Positions 1-7,903 of a stretch of DNA of 43,357 nucleotides are shown one piece after another. A model generated the notes under the pieces. It was not told the origin of the DNA, searched no databases, and was given only the letters and a program-made list of their open reading frames with translations. The first letter of the stretch is position 1. Each line of letters starts with the position of its first letter. Source of the stretch: Algoriella xinjiangensis (GTDB lineage: Bacteria; Bacteroidota; Bacteroidia; Flavobacteriales; Weeksellaceae); NCBI RefSeq assembly GCF_900115015.1, contig NZ_FOUZ01000017.1, positions 1 through 43,357 on the forward strand, written 5' to 3'. A program made the position numbers and the translations under genes.

Positions 1-261
1 TATGTTTTTCAGAAATACTTTACAGGAAAATCAGATTTAAAAGCTGATTACGAGTTTCCTAAATTAGAAGAAATAGAAAAATTTGTAAAAGAAAACAATC
101 ATTTACCAGGTGTTCCTTCTGCAAAAGAAATTCAAGAAAACGGATTAAAAGTGGGAGAAATGAACAACTTACTTTTACAAAAAATTGAGGAAATTACATT
201 ATTGTTGATTGAACAACAAAAAGAAATTAAAGAGTTAAAAGAAACTATAAATAAGAAATAA
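1..261 (+). CDS. C-terminal end of a surface/tail-fibre-like protein (5' end outside window)
   Basis: The reading frame is open from the first base and ends at TAA 259-261, three bases before the next ATG. The 86 visible residues contain a NNHLPGVPSAKEIQENGL stretch followed by GEMNNLLLQKIEE and a Lys/Glu-rich helical tail. In Bacteroidota this ending is typical of long, repetitive surface or tail-fibre-like proteins (a C-terminal chaperone/trimerisation-like region resembling S74 proteins). The body of the protein is off the window, so the full function cannot be given. The 3-bp gap to the following secreted protein suggests one transcript. Confidence 0.75.
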   Translation, partial: YVFQKYFTGKSDLKADYEFPKLEEIEKFVKENNHLPGVPSAKEIQENGLKVGEMNNLLLQKIEEITLLLIEQQKEIKELKETINKK

Positions 262-264
262 TAG

Positions 265-1935
265 ATGAAAAAATTATTATTTTTAATATTAAGTATATTC
301 TTTACTTTTTGTTATGCACAGAAGCAAAATGATCATTGGATTATAGGTAATAAACTTGTGAAGTTTAAATATAATTCTACATCCGATTTTGAAATTATTC
401 TACCTTATTTATCTAAAAATTTTGATCAATCTCCTGCAATTGTAAGTGACAAAACAACTGGAGAATTACTCTTTTATACCGATGGAGAAACAATTTGGAA
501 CCATACAAAAGCTACTATGGATAATGGTTCTGAAATAAACGGAACTTCAACATTAGCCCAAGCTGCTATTATTGTCCCAAATCCATCAAATCAAAACCAA
601 TATTATATTTTTACACTTAAAGCTATAAATCTGAGTAATAATAACCTTTATTATTCTATTGTAGACATGAGTTTGAATTCAGGTGCAGGAAAAGTTATTA
701 GTAAGAATAATTTATTATTAGAAAGTATTGATAATGAGAAATTAGCTTCAACTTACGGACATGATAAATCTTATTTCTGGATAATTGTAAGAAAAGATAA
801 AGAGTATTATTCATACAAATTAAATTCTTTTGGTATTCAAAATCCAGTTATAAGTACAACAAATTTATCTTCTTCAAATGAATATAGTAGAAAACAAAAA
901 TTAAAGATTTCTCCAGATTCAAAGTATGTTGCAAGTACTATTAATTCTGAAAAACATTATAATATTTACTCTATACAATTATTAAATTTTAATAATTCGA
1001 GCGGAAAATTAGCTGAATATAAAACTCAATACGATTGGGATTTTATCATAGATTATACGATTAATAATAATCAAAATATTTCTTATGATTTTTCTTTTGA
1101 TAGTAAATATTTTGCATATAAAACTATACATGGTTTCTTATGTACGTGTAGTAGCCCGTATGGAATATATGCTAAAGTTTTAAATTTAAAAGACCAAGTA
1201 ATATCAAGTTATTTAGAAGGTATTAGTTTTGGTATAAATACAGATATACAATTAGGTGCTGACAATAATTTATATTTAGTTAATAATAATTTAAATAATG
1301 CTGCAGGTAATTATTACAAAATAGTCCCAAATGATATTTATAGTAATGCCCAAGGTGTAAAGGGAATTCTTAATAATTATCCTATAACTATTAATCTTAT
1401 AAGAGGTGGATTACCTCAATTAGTACAAACTACTCAAAATGTATGTCAACAAGACTTAACAATAAATCAGCCTATTCTAAGTAGTCATAACTACACAGCA
1501 AGTAATACTATAACAGCAAGTTCTGTAATCAATGAAAATCTAACAGTAAATTACAATGCCAAGAAAGTTATTTTAAAACCAGGATTTAAAGCTTCAAAAA
1601 CTAATTTTATTGCAAAAGTTAATCCTTGTATGTCTAATTTTATTCTTGATGATCAAACAAGTAAAATGTCATCTGTTTATAAAACAGAAACTAAAATTGA
1701 AAATAGAACAATAGTTTCACCAAACCCTACATCAAACCAAGTACAAATTAACAGTACTATTGGTATTAATGAATGGTTTGTTTATGATATTAACGCAAAA
1801 ATTGTATTAACAGGAAATAATAAAAATGCTAATGCACTTAAAATAAACCTACAAAATTTAAATGCTGGTATTTATTATTTCAAATTTTTAGATGCTTCGG
1901 GTACATTACATGAAAAATCAATTATCAAAAAATAA
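265..1935 (+). CDS. T9SS type A sorting domain-containing secreted protein with propeller-like N-terminal region
   Basis: A clear signal peptide (about residues 1-19, ending FCYAQ) is followed by a region with LLFYTDGETIWN and IIVPNPSNQNQYYIFT motifs. These are typical of the WD40/beta-propeller-like repeats of flavobacterial secreted proteins. Residues around 400-450 (YTASNTITAS, ILKPGFKAS) match the 3-coathanger stack domain. The last ~75 residues (VSPNPTSNQVQI...GIYYFKF...KSIIKK) are a type A sorting domain for the type IX secretion system, which exports the protein across the outer membrane and cuts off this tail. The substrate or ligand is unknown. It starts directly after the upstream gene, and an 11-bp-stem terminator follows. 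Confidence 0.9.
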   Translation: MKKLLFLILSIFFTFCYAQKQNDHWIIGNKLVKFKYNSTSDFEIILPYLSKNFDQSPAIVSDKTTGELLFYTDGETIWNHTKATMDNGSEINGTSTLAQAAIIVPNPSNQNQYYIFTLKAINLSNNNLYYSIVDMSLNSGAGKVISKNNLLLESIDNEKLASTYGHDKSYFWIIVRKDKEYYSYKLNSFGIQNPVISTTNLSSSNEYSRKQKLKISPDSKYVASTINSEKHYNIYSIQLLNFNNSSGKLAEYKTQYDWDFIIDYTINNNQNISYDFSFDSKYFAYKTIHGFLCTCSSPYGIYAKVLNLKDQVISSYLEGISFGINTDIQLGADNNLYLVNNNLNNAAGNYYKIVPNDIYSNAQGVKGILNNYPITINLIRGGLPQLVQTTQNVCQQDLTINQPILSSHNYTASNTITASSVINENLTVNYNAKKVILKPGFKASKTNFIAKVNPCMSNFILDDQTSKMSSVYKTETKIENRTIVSPNPTSNQVQINSTIGINEWFVYDINAKIVLTGNNKNANALKINLQNLNAGIYYFKFLDASGTLHEKSIIKK

Positions 1936-1964
1936 CCTATCTAATTTTTCTTAACCTATAAACT

Positions 1965-1996
1965 AAGCCAAGTAATAAATTTACTTGGCTTTTTAT
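1965..1996 (+). terminator. Rho-independent terminator
   Basis: Perfect 11-bp stem AAGCCAAGTAA (1965-1975) / TTACTTGGCTT (1981-1991), 5-nt loop, then a T-rich run. It closes the secreted-protein transcript and may also act for the convergent MFS gene ending at 2007. Confidence 0.85.
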
Positions 1997-2006
1997 TTTA
2001 TTACAT

Positions 2007-3197
2007 TTATTTTTTCAGAAATTTCATCATGAAAATAATCACTAAAAACAACATGAATGAAAAGATAAAATAACGAATTGCTAAATCGCCTTGCGTTACA
2101 ACCAAACCACTAACAGATACTACAAAACTAACCAATGATGTGATGATATAAACCAAACCACCCATTAATCCGCCTGCTGCGCCTGCATTTTTAGGAAAAT
2201 AAAGCATACTTGTTGTAAAAAAAGAAGTGAAAAGAATTCCCGAACAAATATGTATAAAAAATGCAAAACCAATCAATACATATAAATTTGAATAAAAATT
2301 ACTCAAAATAAGCAAAGCAACAATCAACACTAATTGAGTTATAATTGGAAGAATAATACGTTTATTAAATGCTAAATGCATTCTTTGCTTCGCAATCAAA
2401 CCACCAATCATCCACGAAAAACCAAGAATCAATGTACAATAACCTATTGTTACAGAATCAAAAGCAAATGTATTTTCTATAATAAATGGTCCTGTAAGAT
2501 TAAACAACATCACGATAGAATAACTTAAACCAAGTATAAAAATACCGAGCATAAAAACTCTATTCACAAGCATATTTTTATACGAATCTACTGTATCAGC
2601 TAAATTCAATTTCTTTTTTTGTGCTATCGTTTCTCCTCCAATTAGTAATTCAGAAAAAAACAATAATGCAGCATAAATTGCTAAAAAGTAAAAATTAGAA
2701 TGCCAATTAAACAGTTTTTCTAAATATCCACCTAAAAAAGGTGCTAAAATTGGTCCTAATGACCAAGTTACCGTGAAATAACTAAGATAATGTTTTAGCT
2801 TTTCGCCTTCGTACATATCAACAAAAAATGCGCGAGTTGCGACTACTAATATCGAAATTGAAATTCCTTGTAAAACGCGTAATAAACAGATAAATAAAAT
2901 ACTATTGGTCTGCGTTATCAGAATATTAGATAAAACGAGTAGCACCAATGCTATTAATTTTGGACGATAACGACCAATATTGTCCAATAAACTTCCAATC
3001 AATAATTGCGAAATTCCGTAACTCAATAAATAACAAGTTAACGTTAATTGAATGTCTTTTTCGGGAACTAACATTTCTTTTGCCATTGCAGGAAAAGAGG
3101 GTAAATATATATCGGTAACAAAACCAGATAATGGAATTGAGATAAACGCCAATATCGTTGCAAGTTTTTTTTGTTTTGCTGTTGCAGTTCTTAACAT
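2007..3197 (-). CDS. MFS transporter, Bcr/CflA-like multidrug efflux
   Basis: A 396-residue protein with about 12 hydrophobic segments. The TDIYLPSFPAMAKE motif after the first helix is characteristic of the Bcr/CflA drug-efflux branch (DHA1) of the major facilitator superfamily. The loop 2-3 motif A is visible as GSLLDNIGRYRPK (residues 68-80). Expected role: proton-driven export of small molecules across the inner membrane; the substrate cannot be read from sequence. It lies 87 bp downstream of, and on the same strand as, an AraC-type regulator, so the pair is probably a regulator-pump unit. Confidence 0.88.
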   Translation of the reverse strand: MLRTATAKQKKLATILAFISIPLSGFVTDIYLPSFPAMAKEMLVPEKDIQLTLTCYLLSYGISQLLIGSLLDNIGRYRPKLIALVLLVLSNILITQTNSILFICLLRVLQGISISILVVATRAFFVDMYEGEKLKHYLSYFTVTWSLGPILAPFLGGYLEKLFNWHSNFYFLAIYAALLFFSELLIGGETIAQKKKLNLADTVDSYKNMLVNRVFMLGIFILGLSYSIVMLFNLTGPFIIENTFAFDSVTIGYCTLILGFSWMIGGLIAKQRMHLAFNKRIILPIITQLVLIVALLILSNFYSNLYVLIGFAFFIHICSGILFTSFFTTSMLYFPKNAGAAGGLMGGLVYIITSLVSFVVSVSGLVVTQGDLAIRYFIFSFMLFLVIIFMMKFLKK

Positions 3198-3284
3198 GTT
3201 ATACTTTTTGAAAAAGCAAAATTAAGTACTTCATCCAAATCTAGTGTTTAATAAGACAAAGCAATTCTTACAAAAAACAAAGAA

Positions 3285-4202
3285 TTACAGTTTTAATTGT
3301 CTAAACTTTAAAGGTGAGACATTTCCATATTTTTTAAAAAAATTATTGAAATGAGACGGTTGTTCAAATCCTAATGTATAACCAACTTCGGCAATATCCC
3401 AATCAGTAAAAATTAAAAGATTCTTTGCTTCGTTGTAAATTTTATCCTTTATAAGTTGTGTTGTCGTTTTATTAGTAACAGATTTTATAGATGAATTTAA
3501 ATGATTAACATGTACATTTAACTGTGTTGCATAATCCGATGCTTGTTTTAGTTGCAATGGATACGCAGGCGAGTCTAACGGAAATTGTTTATTCAATAAT
3601 TCATCAAATAAACGGTATAATCTTACGTTTGCAGGATTCTCATTAATCTCTACGTCATCCACTCTCAACTCCAAAGCCATGTGCAAAATCGCTGCTAAAT
3701 GACTCTTAATACTATTGGTTTTATGTGGATAATTAGACTGATTCATTTTATACATTTGTTCAAAATAAACCAATGCAGTAGCTGTTTGTTCGTCATCTAA
3801 AAACACAAATGGCTTACTCCATTCTTTAAAAAGAGAAGTACGTTTGAATAATTCAAAATTATGATCTTCATTCAGAAATTCTTGATTAAAAAGACAAAAA
3901 TATCCTTCTTGCTCGCTACTTTCACATTTCCAAGAATATGGCACATTTGGTGTCGGAAAATACAATGCCGGACGATCAATATAAAGTTGATGCGTCCCAT
4001 ATTGAAACATACCCTTTCCTATAATAAGACTTACTTTATAATAATCTCTTCTGTTATAAGGAGTTCTGAAATTACAATATTTTCGCATCGAAATATTGAA
4101 ATGAGAATATCCTTCTTCAAAATCATTTGGAGTAAAAAGGTCAGAATTTGTCAATTTTACGTTTTGATAATAATCTTCAATTGTTTCTAATTTCTCGCTC
4201 AT
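3285..4202 (-). CDS. AraC family transcriptional regulator
   Basis: The C-terminal ~100 residues form the double helix-turn-helix of AraC/XylS proteins, ending GYTLGFEQPSHFNNFFKKY...SPLKFRQL. The N-terminal ~200 residues look like the beta-rich, cupin-type sensor found in flavobacterial AraC regulators (FPTPNVPYSWKCE). Length is typical for the family. It precedes the MFS pump on the same strand and is divergent from the SRPBCC gene at 4334, so either could be its target. The inducer is unknown. Confidence 0.9.
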   Translation of the reverse strand: MSEKLETIEDYYQNVKLTNSDLFTPNDFEEGYSHFNISMRKYCNFRTPYNRRDYYKVSLIIGKGMFQYGTHQLYIDRPALYFPTPNVPYSWKCESSEQEGYFCLFNQEFLNEDHNFELFKRTSLFKEWSKPFVFLDDEQTATALVYFEQMYKMNQSNYPHKTNSIKSHLAAILHMALELRVDDVEINENPANVRLYRLFDELLNKQFPLDSPAYPLQLKQASDYATQLNVHVNHLNSSIKSVTNKTTTQLIKDKIYNEAKNLLIFTDWDIAEVGYTLGFEQPSHFNNFFKKYGNVSPLKFRQLKL

Positions 4203-4333
4203 CTCTAAATTATAAAAATCAAATATATAAATTTATGTTTATTCTTTTTCCCAAATAAAAATAAAATACTTTTACAAACAATTGTAACTTGTATAAAATT
4301 GAAAACCAGAAATAACCTCAACAATTTTATAAA

Positions 4334-4777
4334 ATGGCAAAACTCATCAAAACTGAAATCTTAATACATGCAAAACCAGAAAAAATTTGGGAGATTTTAA
4401 CCGATTTTCAAAAATATCCTACTTGGAATCCTTTTATCACTTACATTGAAGGACAAATGAATATTGGCAATAAAATTAAAGTAAAAATAGAACCGCCAGA
4501 AGCAAAAGCAATGACTTTTAAACCACATGTTACCGCTTTCGAAACCAATAAATTAATGAGTTGGCTTGGAGTTTTATTGTTTCGTGGACTTTTTGATGGT
4601 GAACATAAATTTGAACTTATTGACAATCAAGATGGAACAACAACCTTTATTCAAAGTGAAAATTTTATCGGAATATTAGTTCCATTATTCGCTAAACAAC
4701 TCGATAATAGCACTAAAAATGGTTTTATAGAAATGAATAAAAAATTAAAAGAATTAGCAGAAAATAATAATTCATAA
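4334..4777 (+). CDS. SRPBCC domain-containing protein (polyketide cyclase/START-like)
   Basis: 147 residues starting IKTEILIHAKPEKIWEIL, the typical first strand and helix of the SRPBCC (Bet v 1/START-like) fold. It continues with TWNPFI and ends in an amphipathic C-terminal helix. This fold makes a hydrophobic pocket that binds lipophilic ligands, but the ligand here is not known. It is divergent from the AraC gene and followed by a strong bidirectional terminator. Confidence 0.85.
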   Translation: MAKLIKTEILIHAKPEKIWEILTDFQKYPTWNPFITYIEGQMNIGNKIKVKIEPPEAKAMTFKPHVTAFETNKLMSWLGVLLFRGLFDGEHKFELIDNQDGTTTFIQSENFIGILVPLFAKQLDNSTKNGFIEMNKKLKELAENNNS

Positions 4778-4783
4778 ACAAAA

Positions 4784-4826
4784 ATTCTTCGTTTCGCTCT
4801 AAAAAAATTAAAGCGAAACGAAGAAT
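4784..4826 (+). terminator. Bidirectional Rho-independent terminator
   Basis: Perfect 15-bp stem ATTCTTCGTTTCGCT (4784-4798) / AGCGAAACGAAGAAT (4812-4826) with an A-rich loop. It lies between the convergent genes ending at 4777 (+) and 4845 (-), and a T-rich stretch follows on the plus strand. Confidence 0.8.
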
Positions 4827-4844
4827 CTATTTATATATGTTTTT

Positions 4845-5810
4845 TTAATGTTCTTCTTTACTTGTCGGAATCAGAATATTAATTCCTGTTTGAAAAGCTG
4901 TTCCAGCAAAACGATTCTCTGCCGAAAAATTTTGTGTAATTCGTGCCATCGCTCCTATTTTTTTAGGAACAATCCAATAAGATACAAAACCGCCTACACC
5001 ACCTACTTGATCAGACAATTTACTACCTTCTGTACCTTTATCATCAGAAATTTGTGTGGTAAAATGACCGAAAACACCAATCTCATCACCTCTCGAATTT
5101 AAAAGATACGAACCGCCCATATCAAACGTAAGATGTGTACCTTCTTTAAAATCTGTTTTTTTCTGCCAATGGTTTATTTCTAATGTATGCGCAGCACTTA
5201 CATTAATTTTTGGCGCTGGTTTATATTTTACTGCCACACGTATGTTTTGCGACCAATATCCATGTCCGCCATTATCTAAACTATTGGGTTCATATTTTCC
5301 CGTAGGCGCCCAAACACCGTAGTTTAAAGCGTACTGAAAATTCCCAGCTTTCCACGATAACCAAACTGGTTGTATGTACATATCACCAAATCCCACATTT
5401 TTATTTGTAAAATTATACGTGCCCGCACCTGTTTGTTGTGTATAATAATCTAATGCAATACTTGCAGTTGGGCTGTTTAAAGTCGGAATTAACATCATTC
5501 CCCAATTGGCGTTTAATATTTTTCCTTTTCCGCCATAAATACCCATCAAAATAAACGAATGTGTTTTTACATTTTGCTTTATTGTTAATGAGTTAGGTTC
5601 TCCAGAAAAATTATTAATTAATTGATCCGTTTTTTTACCTTGACCGTTGTAATAATTCATATTTGCAAATCCATACCAAACTGGTATTATAAGACCTTCG
5701 TGAGGTGCAAAATAATCGTTTGGGTTAAAAGATGATCCGCTATAATGACCTTGTGAATAACCGCTTATACTGAGCAGTAATAACACGAATGAGGAAACAA
5801 TTTTTTTCAT
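4845..5810 (-). CDS. Outer-membrane transporter-like protein (Phenol_MetA_deg/SphA-like family)
   Basis: 321 residues with a signal peptide (about residues 1-20, ending SISGYSQ). The body alternates as beta-strands rich in aromatic residues, with NVGFGDMYIQPVWLSW and NYGVWAPTGKY, and ends in strands typical of a beta-barrel. This pattern matches the family named after a meta-pathway phenol degradation gene, which is thought to form outer-membrane channels for hydrophobic compounds. No aromatic-degradation genes are adjacent, so the substrate is open. It appears to be a single-gene unit. Confidence 0.72.
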   Translation of the reverse strand: MKKIVSSFVLLLLSISGYSQGHYSGSSFNPNDYFAPHEGLIIPVWYGFANMNYYNGQGKKTDQLINNFSGEPNSLTIKQNVKTHSFILMGIYGGKGKILNANWGMMLIPTLNSPTASIALDYYTQQTGAGTYNFTNKNVGFGDMYIQPVWLSWKAGNFQYALNYGVWAPTGKYEPNSLDNGGHGYWSQNIRVAVKYKPAPKINVSAAHTLEINHWQKKTDFKEGTHLTFDMGGSYLLNSRGDEIGVFGHFTTQISDDKGTEGSKLSDQVGGVGGFVSYWIVPKKIGAMARITQNFSAENRFAGTAFQTGINILIPTSKEEH

Positions 5811-6130
5811 ACTATCTTCTATTTTTGTATTAATTATTTTGCTTTTTTATTTTATTTCTTCATTCTACTCGCCTTATAAAAATGGAGTTTTCTTTGCATT
5901 GGCACCACTCAATCGTTTATTACAACAAGAAATAATCTAAAAAAACAATGAAACTTTTTTAATCATTTAACTAATTATTTATCAATTAAATATACAATTA
6001 ATATTTTTAGGATTAGATAGTGCTATCGGTTAAATTTCGAACTAAATTGAGTCTTTTCATTCAAAAATAGTTCGAGGAAATTATTATCGTATGATTGTTT
6101 AAAATCTAAATGGTATTTTTGAAATAAAAT
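5811..6130. other. 320-bp intergenic region between divergent genes
   Basis: AT-rich and without a convincing open frame or strong hairpin. It must carry the promoters of the outer-membrane protein gene (minus) and the OsmC gene (plus). The only recognisable element is TATTTTTG at 6114-6121, a fit to the Bacteroidota -7 box. Confidence 0.5.
6114..6121 (+). promoter_or_regulatory. Putative -7 box of the OsmC gene
   Basis: TATTTTTG fits the Bacteroidota sigma-ABfr -7 consensus TAnnTTTG. It ends 9 bp before the ATG, which would give a very short leader. The -33 element is not clear. Confidence 0.35.
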
Positions 6131-6601
6131 ATGGTTTTTAAACACCTATTTAAAGTTGCATTAAATTGGATTTCAAAAGAAAAAACAGCTCAATCAACAT
6201 CCAAATTTTATAGTAAAAGTCATACAATCTCAATACAAGGCAAAACAGATTTAAATATCTCCGCAGCCAAGGCTTTTAAAGGTGATCCTGCTTTGTATAA
6301 TCCCGAAGATTTGTTGTTAAGTAGTTTAACTTCTTGTCACATGATGTCGTATTTATATTGTTGCAAACTAAATAATATTGAAGTTATTTCGTACACCGAT
6401 GATGCAGAAGCTACGCTTGAAGTGAATGATGATGGTAGCGGGCGTATTGTAGAAGTTATGCTGCATCCTAAAGTTATAATTTCAAATCCTACTCAGATAG
6501 AATTAGCGATTTCGTTACATAAAAAAGCAAACGAACTTTGTTTTATTGCCAATTCGTGTAATTTTCCTGTGTTTCATTCTCCGATTTGTGAGTCGAATTA
6601 A
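6131..6601 (+). CDS. OsmC family protein (putative peroxiredoxin-like)
   Basis: 156 residues with the OsmC/Ohr core: FKGDPALYNPEDLLLSSLTSCHMM carries the first conserved Cys, and CFIANSCNFPV near the end carries the second Cys pair region. OsmC-like proteins reduce organic hydroperoxides through two conserved cysteines in a dimer in the cytoplasm. The N-terminal ~20 residues are basic and not part of the fold, so a slightly later start is possible. A stand-alone gene. Confidence 0.85.
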   Translation: MVFKHLFKVALNWISKEKTAQSTSKFYSKSHTISIQGKTDLNISAAKAFKGDPALYNPEDLLLSSLTSCHMMSYLYCCKLNNIEVISYTDDAEATLEVNDDGSGRIVEVMLHPKVIISNPTQIELAISLHKKANELCFIANSCNFPVFHSPICESN

Positions 6602-6630
6602 GAAGTTTAGCTTTTACTACTGTTTCTACT

Positions 6631-6646
6631 TTACGGGAAACCGTAA
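6631..6646. promoter_or_regulatory. 16-bp dyad TTACGG-GAAA-CCGTAA, copy 1
   Basis: Perfect 6-bp inverted repeat around GAAA. It lies 20 bp upstream of a TATATTTG box and 45 bp before the ATG of the YbjQ-domain gene, so it occupies the -33 region. An exact second copy is at 7861-7876 and a variant is at 15355-15370. The position suggests a transcription-factor site. As RNA it would be a GNRA-loop hairpin. Confidence 0.6.
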
Positions 6647-6666
6647 TATATCTTAAAAGAGAAGAT

Positions 6667-6674
6667 TATATTTG
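6667..6674 (+). promoter_or_regulatory. Putative -7 box of the YbjQ-domain gene
   Basis: TATATTTG matches TAnnTTTG exactly, 17 bp upstream of the ATG at 6692. The dyad at 6631-6646 takes the place of a -33 element. Confidence 0.5.
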
Positions 6675-6691
6675 TAATTCAATCAATTTTA

Positions 6692-7777
6692 ATGAAAATA
6701 ATTTCAAATTATAAAGATGTTTTAGTTCTTACTACTTCATCTATCGAAGGATATAATATTGTTGAATATAAAAAACCTATTTCTGCACATGTTGTTACTG
6801 GAACCAATATGTTTAGTGAGTTTTTAGGTAGTTTTTCTGATGCTTTTGGTGGGCGTTCTAACGAATTTCAAAATCAATTGTCAAGTATATATGAAGAAAG
6901 TATTGATAAACTGAAACAAAATGCTTTTAGGTTAGGTTGTAATTGTATTATTGCTCTAAAAGTAGATATAAATGAAATTTCGGGAAAAGGAAAATCTATG
7001 TTTATGATTACGGCAATTGGAACCGCAATTGTAATAGAAAATAATGCTACTACTAAAATAAATACAAGTAAAACGATTTCTGTAAATGAAATAAAGAATA
7101 TTATTAGCAACAAAAAAGTATTATCAGATTTAGAAAATAATCAATTAAAAATAACTCCAGAAAGTTGGAACGTACTAATCAACAATCAAATAGTTGAAGC
7201 AATAGATATTTTATTGAAAAAGTATGAGTTTATATTTGATAAAAAATCTGAAGAATTATTAGAATTTGAAAATAATTTACTGAGATATTTAGAAGTAAAT
7301 AATCTTCAAATTGTATCTAAAAAACTTTATCATTTTATTGCAAATAGCGAAAATTATACATTTAATAAACAGTTATATGTGATTATTGAACAAAATAATT
7401 ATATAGATTTTGAAGTAATTGAAAGTTTGTTACACGTTGATAAATTAAGCTTTCATAAAACAGCTATTTTTCTATGTAAATATGATAAATGTTTTTATAA
7501 TGTGGATGATATAACACATATAGAATCTTTGATAAATACAATCAATCAAAACTTAAAACAATACGTGGTATATACCACAAAAAAGAAGAATATGTTTTCT
7601 TCTGAAGAAGTTGAAATTTGGACTTGTAAATGTGGAAATACAAATAAAAAAGAAGATGAATATTGTAATGATTGCAACTCTGATAAATACGGTTTTATTA
7701 AAAACACATTCACCAAACAATCTGCACTATACAATCTTAACTTGAAACTAAATATTTTAAAAGAGAATCTTAGTTAA
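6692..7777 (+). CDS. YbjQ-domain (DUF74) protein with C-terminal zinc ribbon
   Basis: 361 residues. Residues ~1-115 match the YbjQ/UPF0145 fold: LTTSSIEGYNIVEY, VVTGTNMFSEFLGSFSD and GCNCIIALKVD. This is a pentamer-forming domain whose role is not established, although it is often called a heavy-metal-binding domain. The middle (~120-300) is helical and unrecognised. The end has a zinc ribbon, with C312, C314, C325 and C328 in a CxC...CxxC arrangement (WTCKCGN...CNDC). Ordinary YbjQ proteins are ~105 residues, so this is an extended architecture. It is preceded by the 16-bp dyad and a TATATTTG box. Confidence 0.8.
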   Translation: MKIISNYKDVLVLTTSSIEGYNIVEYKKPISAHVVTGTNMFSEFLGSFSDAFGGRSNEFQNQLSSIYEESIDKLKQNAFRLGCNCIIALKVDINEISGKGKSMFMITAIGTAIVIENNATTKINTSKTISVNEIKNIISNKKVLSDLENNQLKITPESWNVLINNQIVEAIDILLKKYEFIFDKKSEELLEFENNLLRYLEVNNLQIVSKKLYHFIANSENYTFNKQLYVIIEQNNYIDFEVIESLLHVDKLSFHKTAIFLCKYDKCFYNVDDITHIESLINTINQNLKQYVVYTTKKKNMFSSEEVEIWTCKCGNTNKKEDEYCNDCNSDKYGFIKNTFTKQSALYNLNLKLNILKENLS

Positions 7778-7831
7778 AATACAAAAAAGTAATTTGTGTT
7801 TCATAAATAATATTTCAAAGTATATTAATTA

Positions 7832-7839
7832 CAAAAGTA
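7832..7839 (-). promoter_or_regulatory. Putative antisense -7 box paired with dyad copy 2
   Basis: On the minus strand this reads TACTTTTG, an exact fit to TAnnTTTG, 21 bp downstream of the dyad at 7861-7876. A transcript from here would run antisense into the 3' end of the YbjQ-domain gene. No protein gene follows it on that strand. Confidence 0.3.
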
Positions 7840-7860
7840 AAATGATGCACTAAAATTACC

Positions 7861-7876
7861 TTACGGGAAACCGTAA
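7861..7876. promoter_or_regulatory. 16-bp dyad TTACGG-GAAA-CCGTAA, copy 2
   Basis: Identical to 6631-6646. It sits between the convergent 3' ends of the YbjQ-domain gene and the PTS IIC-like gene. No T-run follows on either strand, so it does not look like a terminator. Confidence 0.6.
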
Positions 7877-7903
7877 AGCAGAAAAACAATATAAAATAGA
7901 TGA

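Noticed and set aside
7546-7734. Minus-strand 62-codon frame downstream of the antisense promoter-like box
   Set aside because: Its translation is Phe/Val/Ser-rich and is the mirror of the conserved zinc-ribbon region; a non-coding antisense RNA is more plausible than a protein.
7861-7876. Dyad copy 2 as a terminator
   Set aside because: The stem is only 6 bp and no T-run follows on either strand; identical copies sit in promoter regions.
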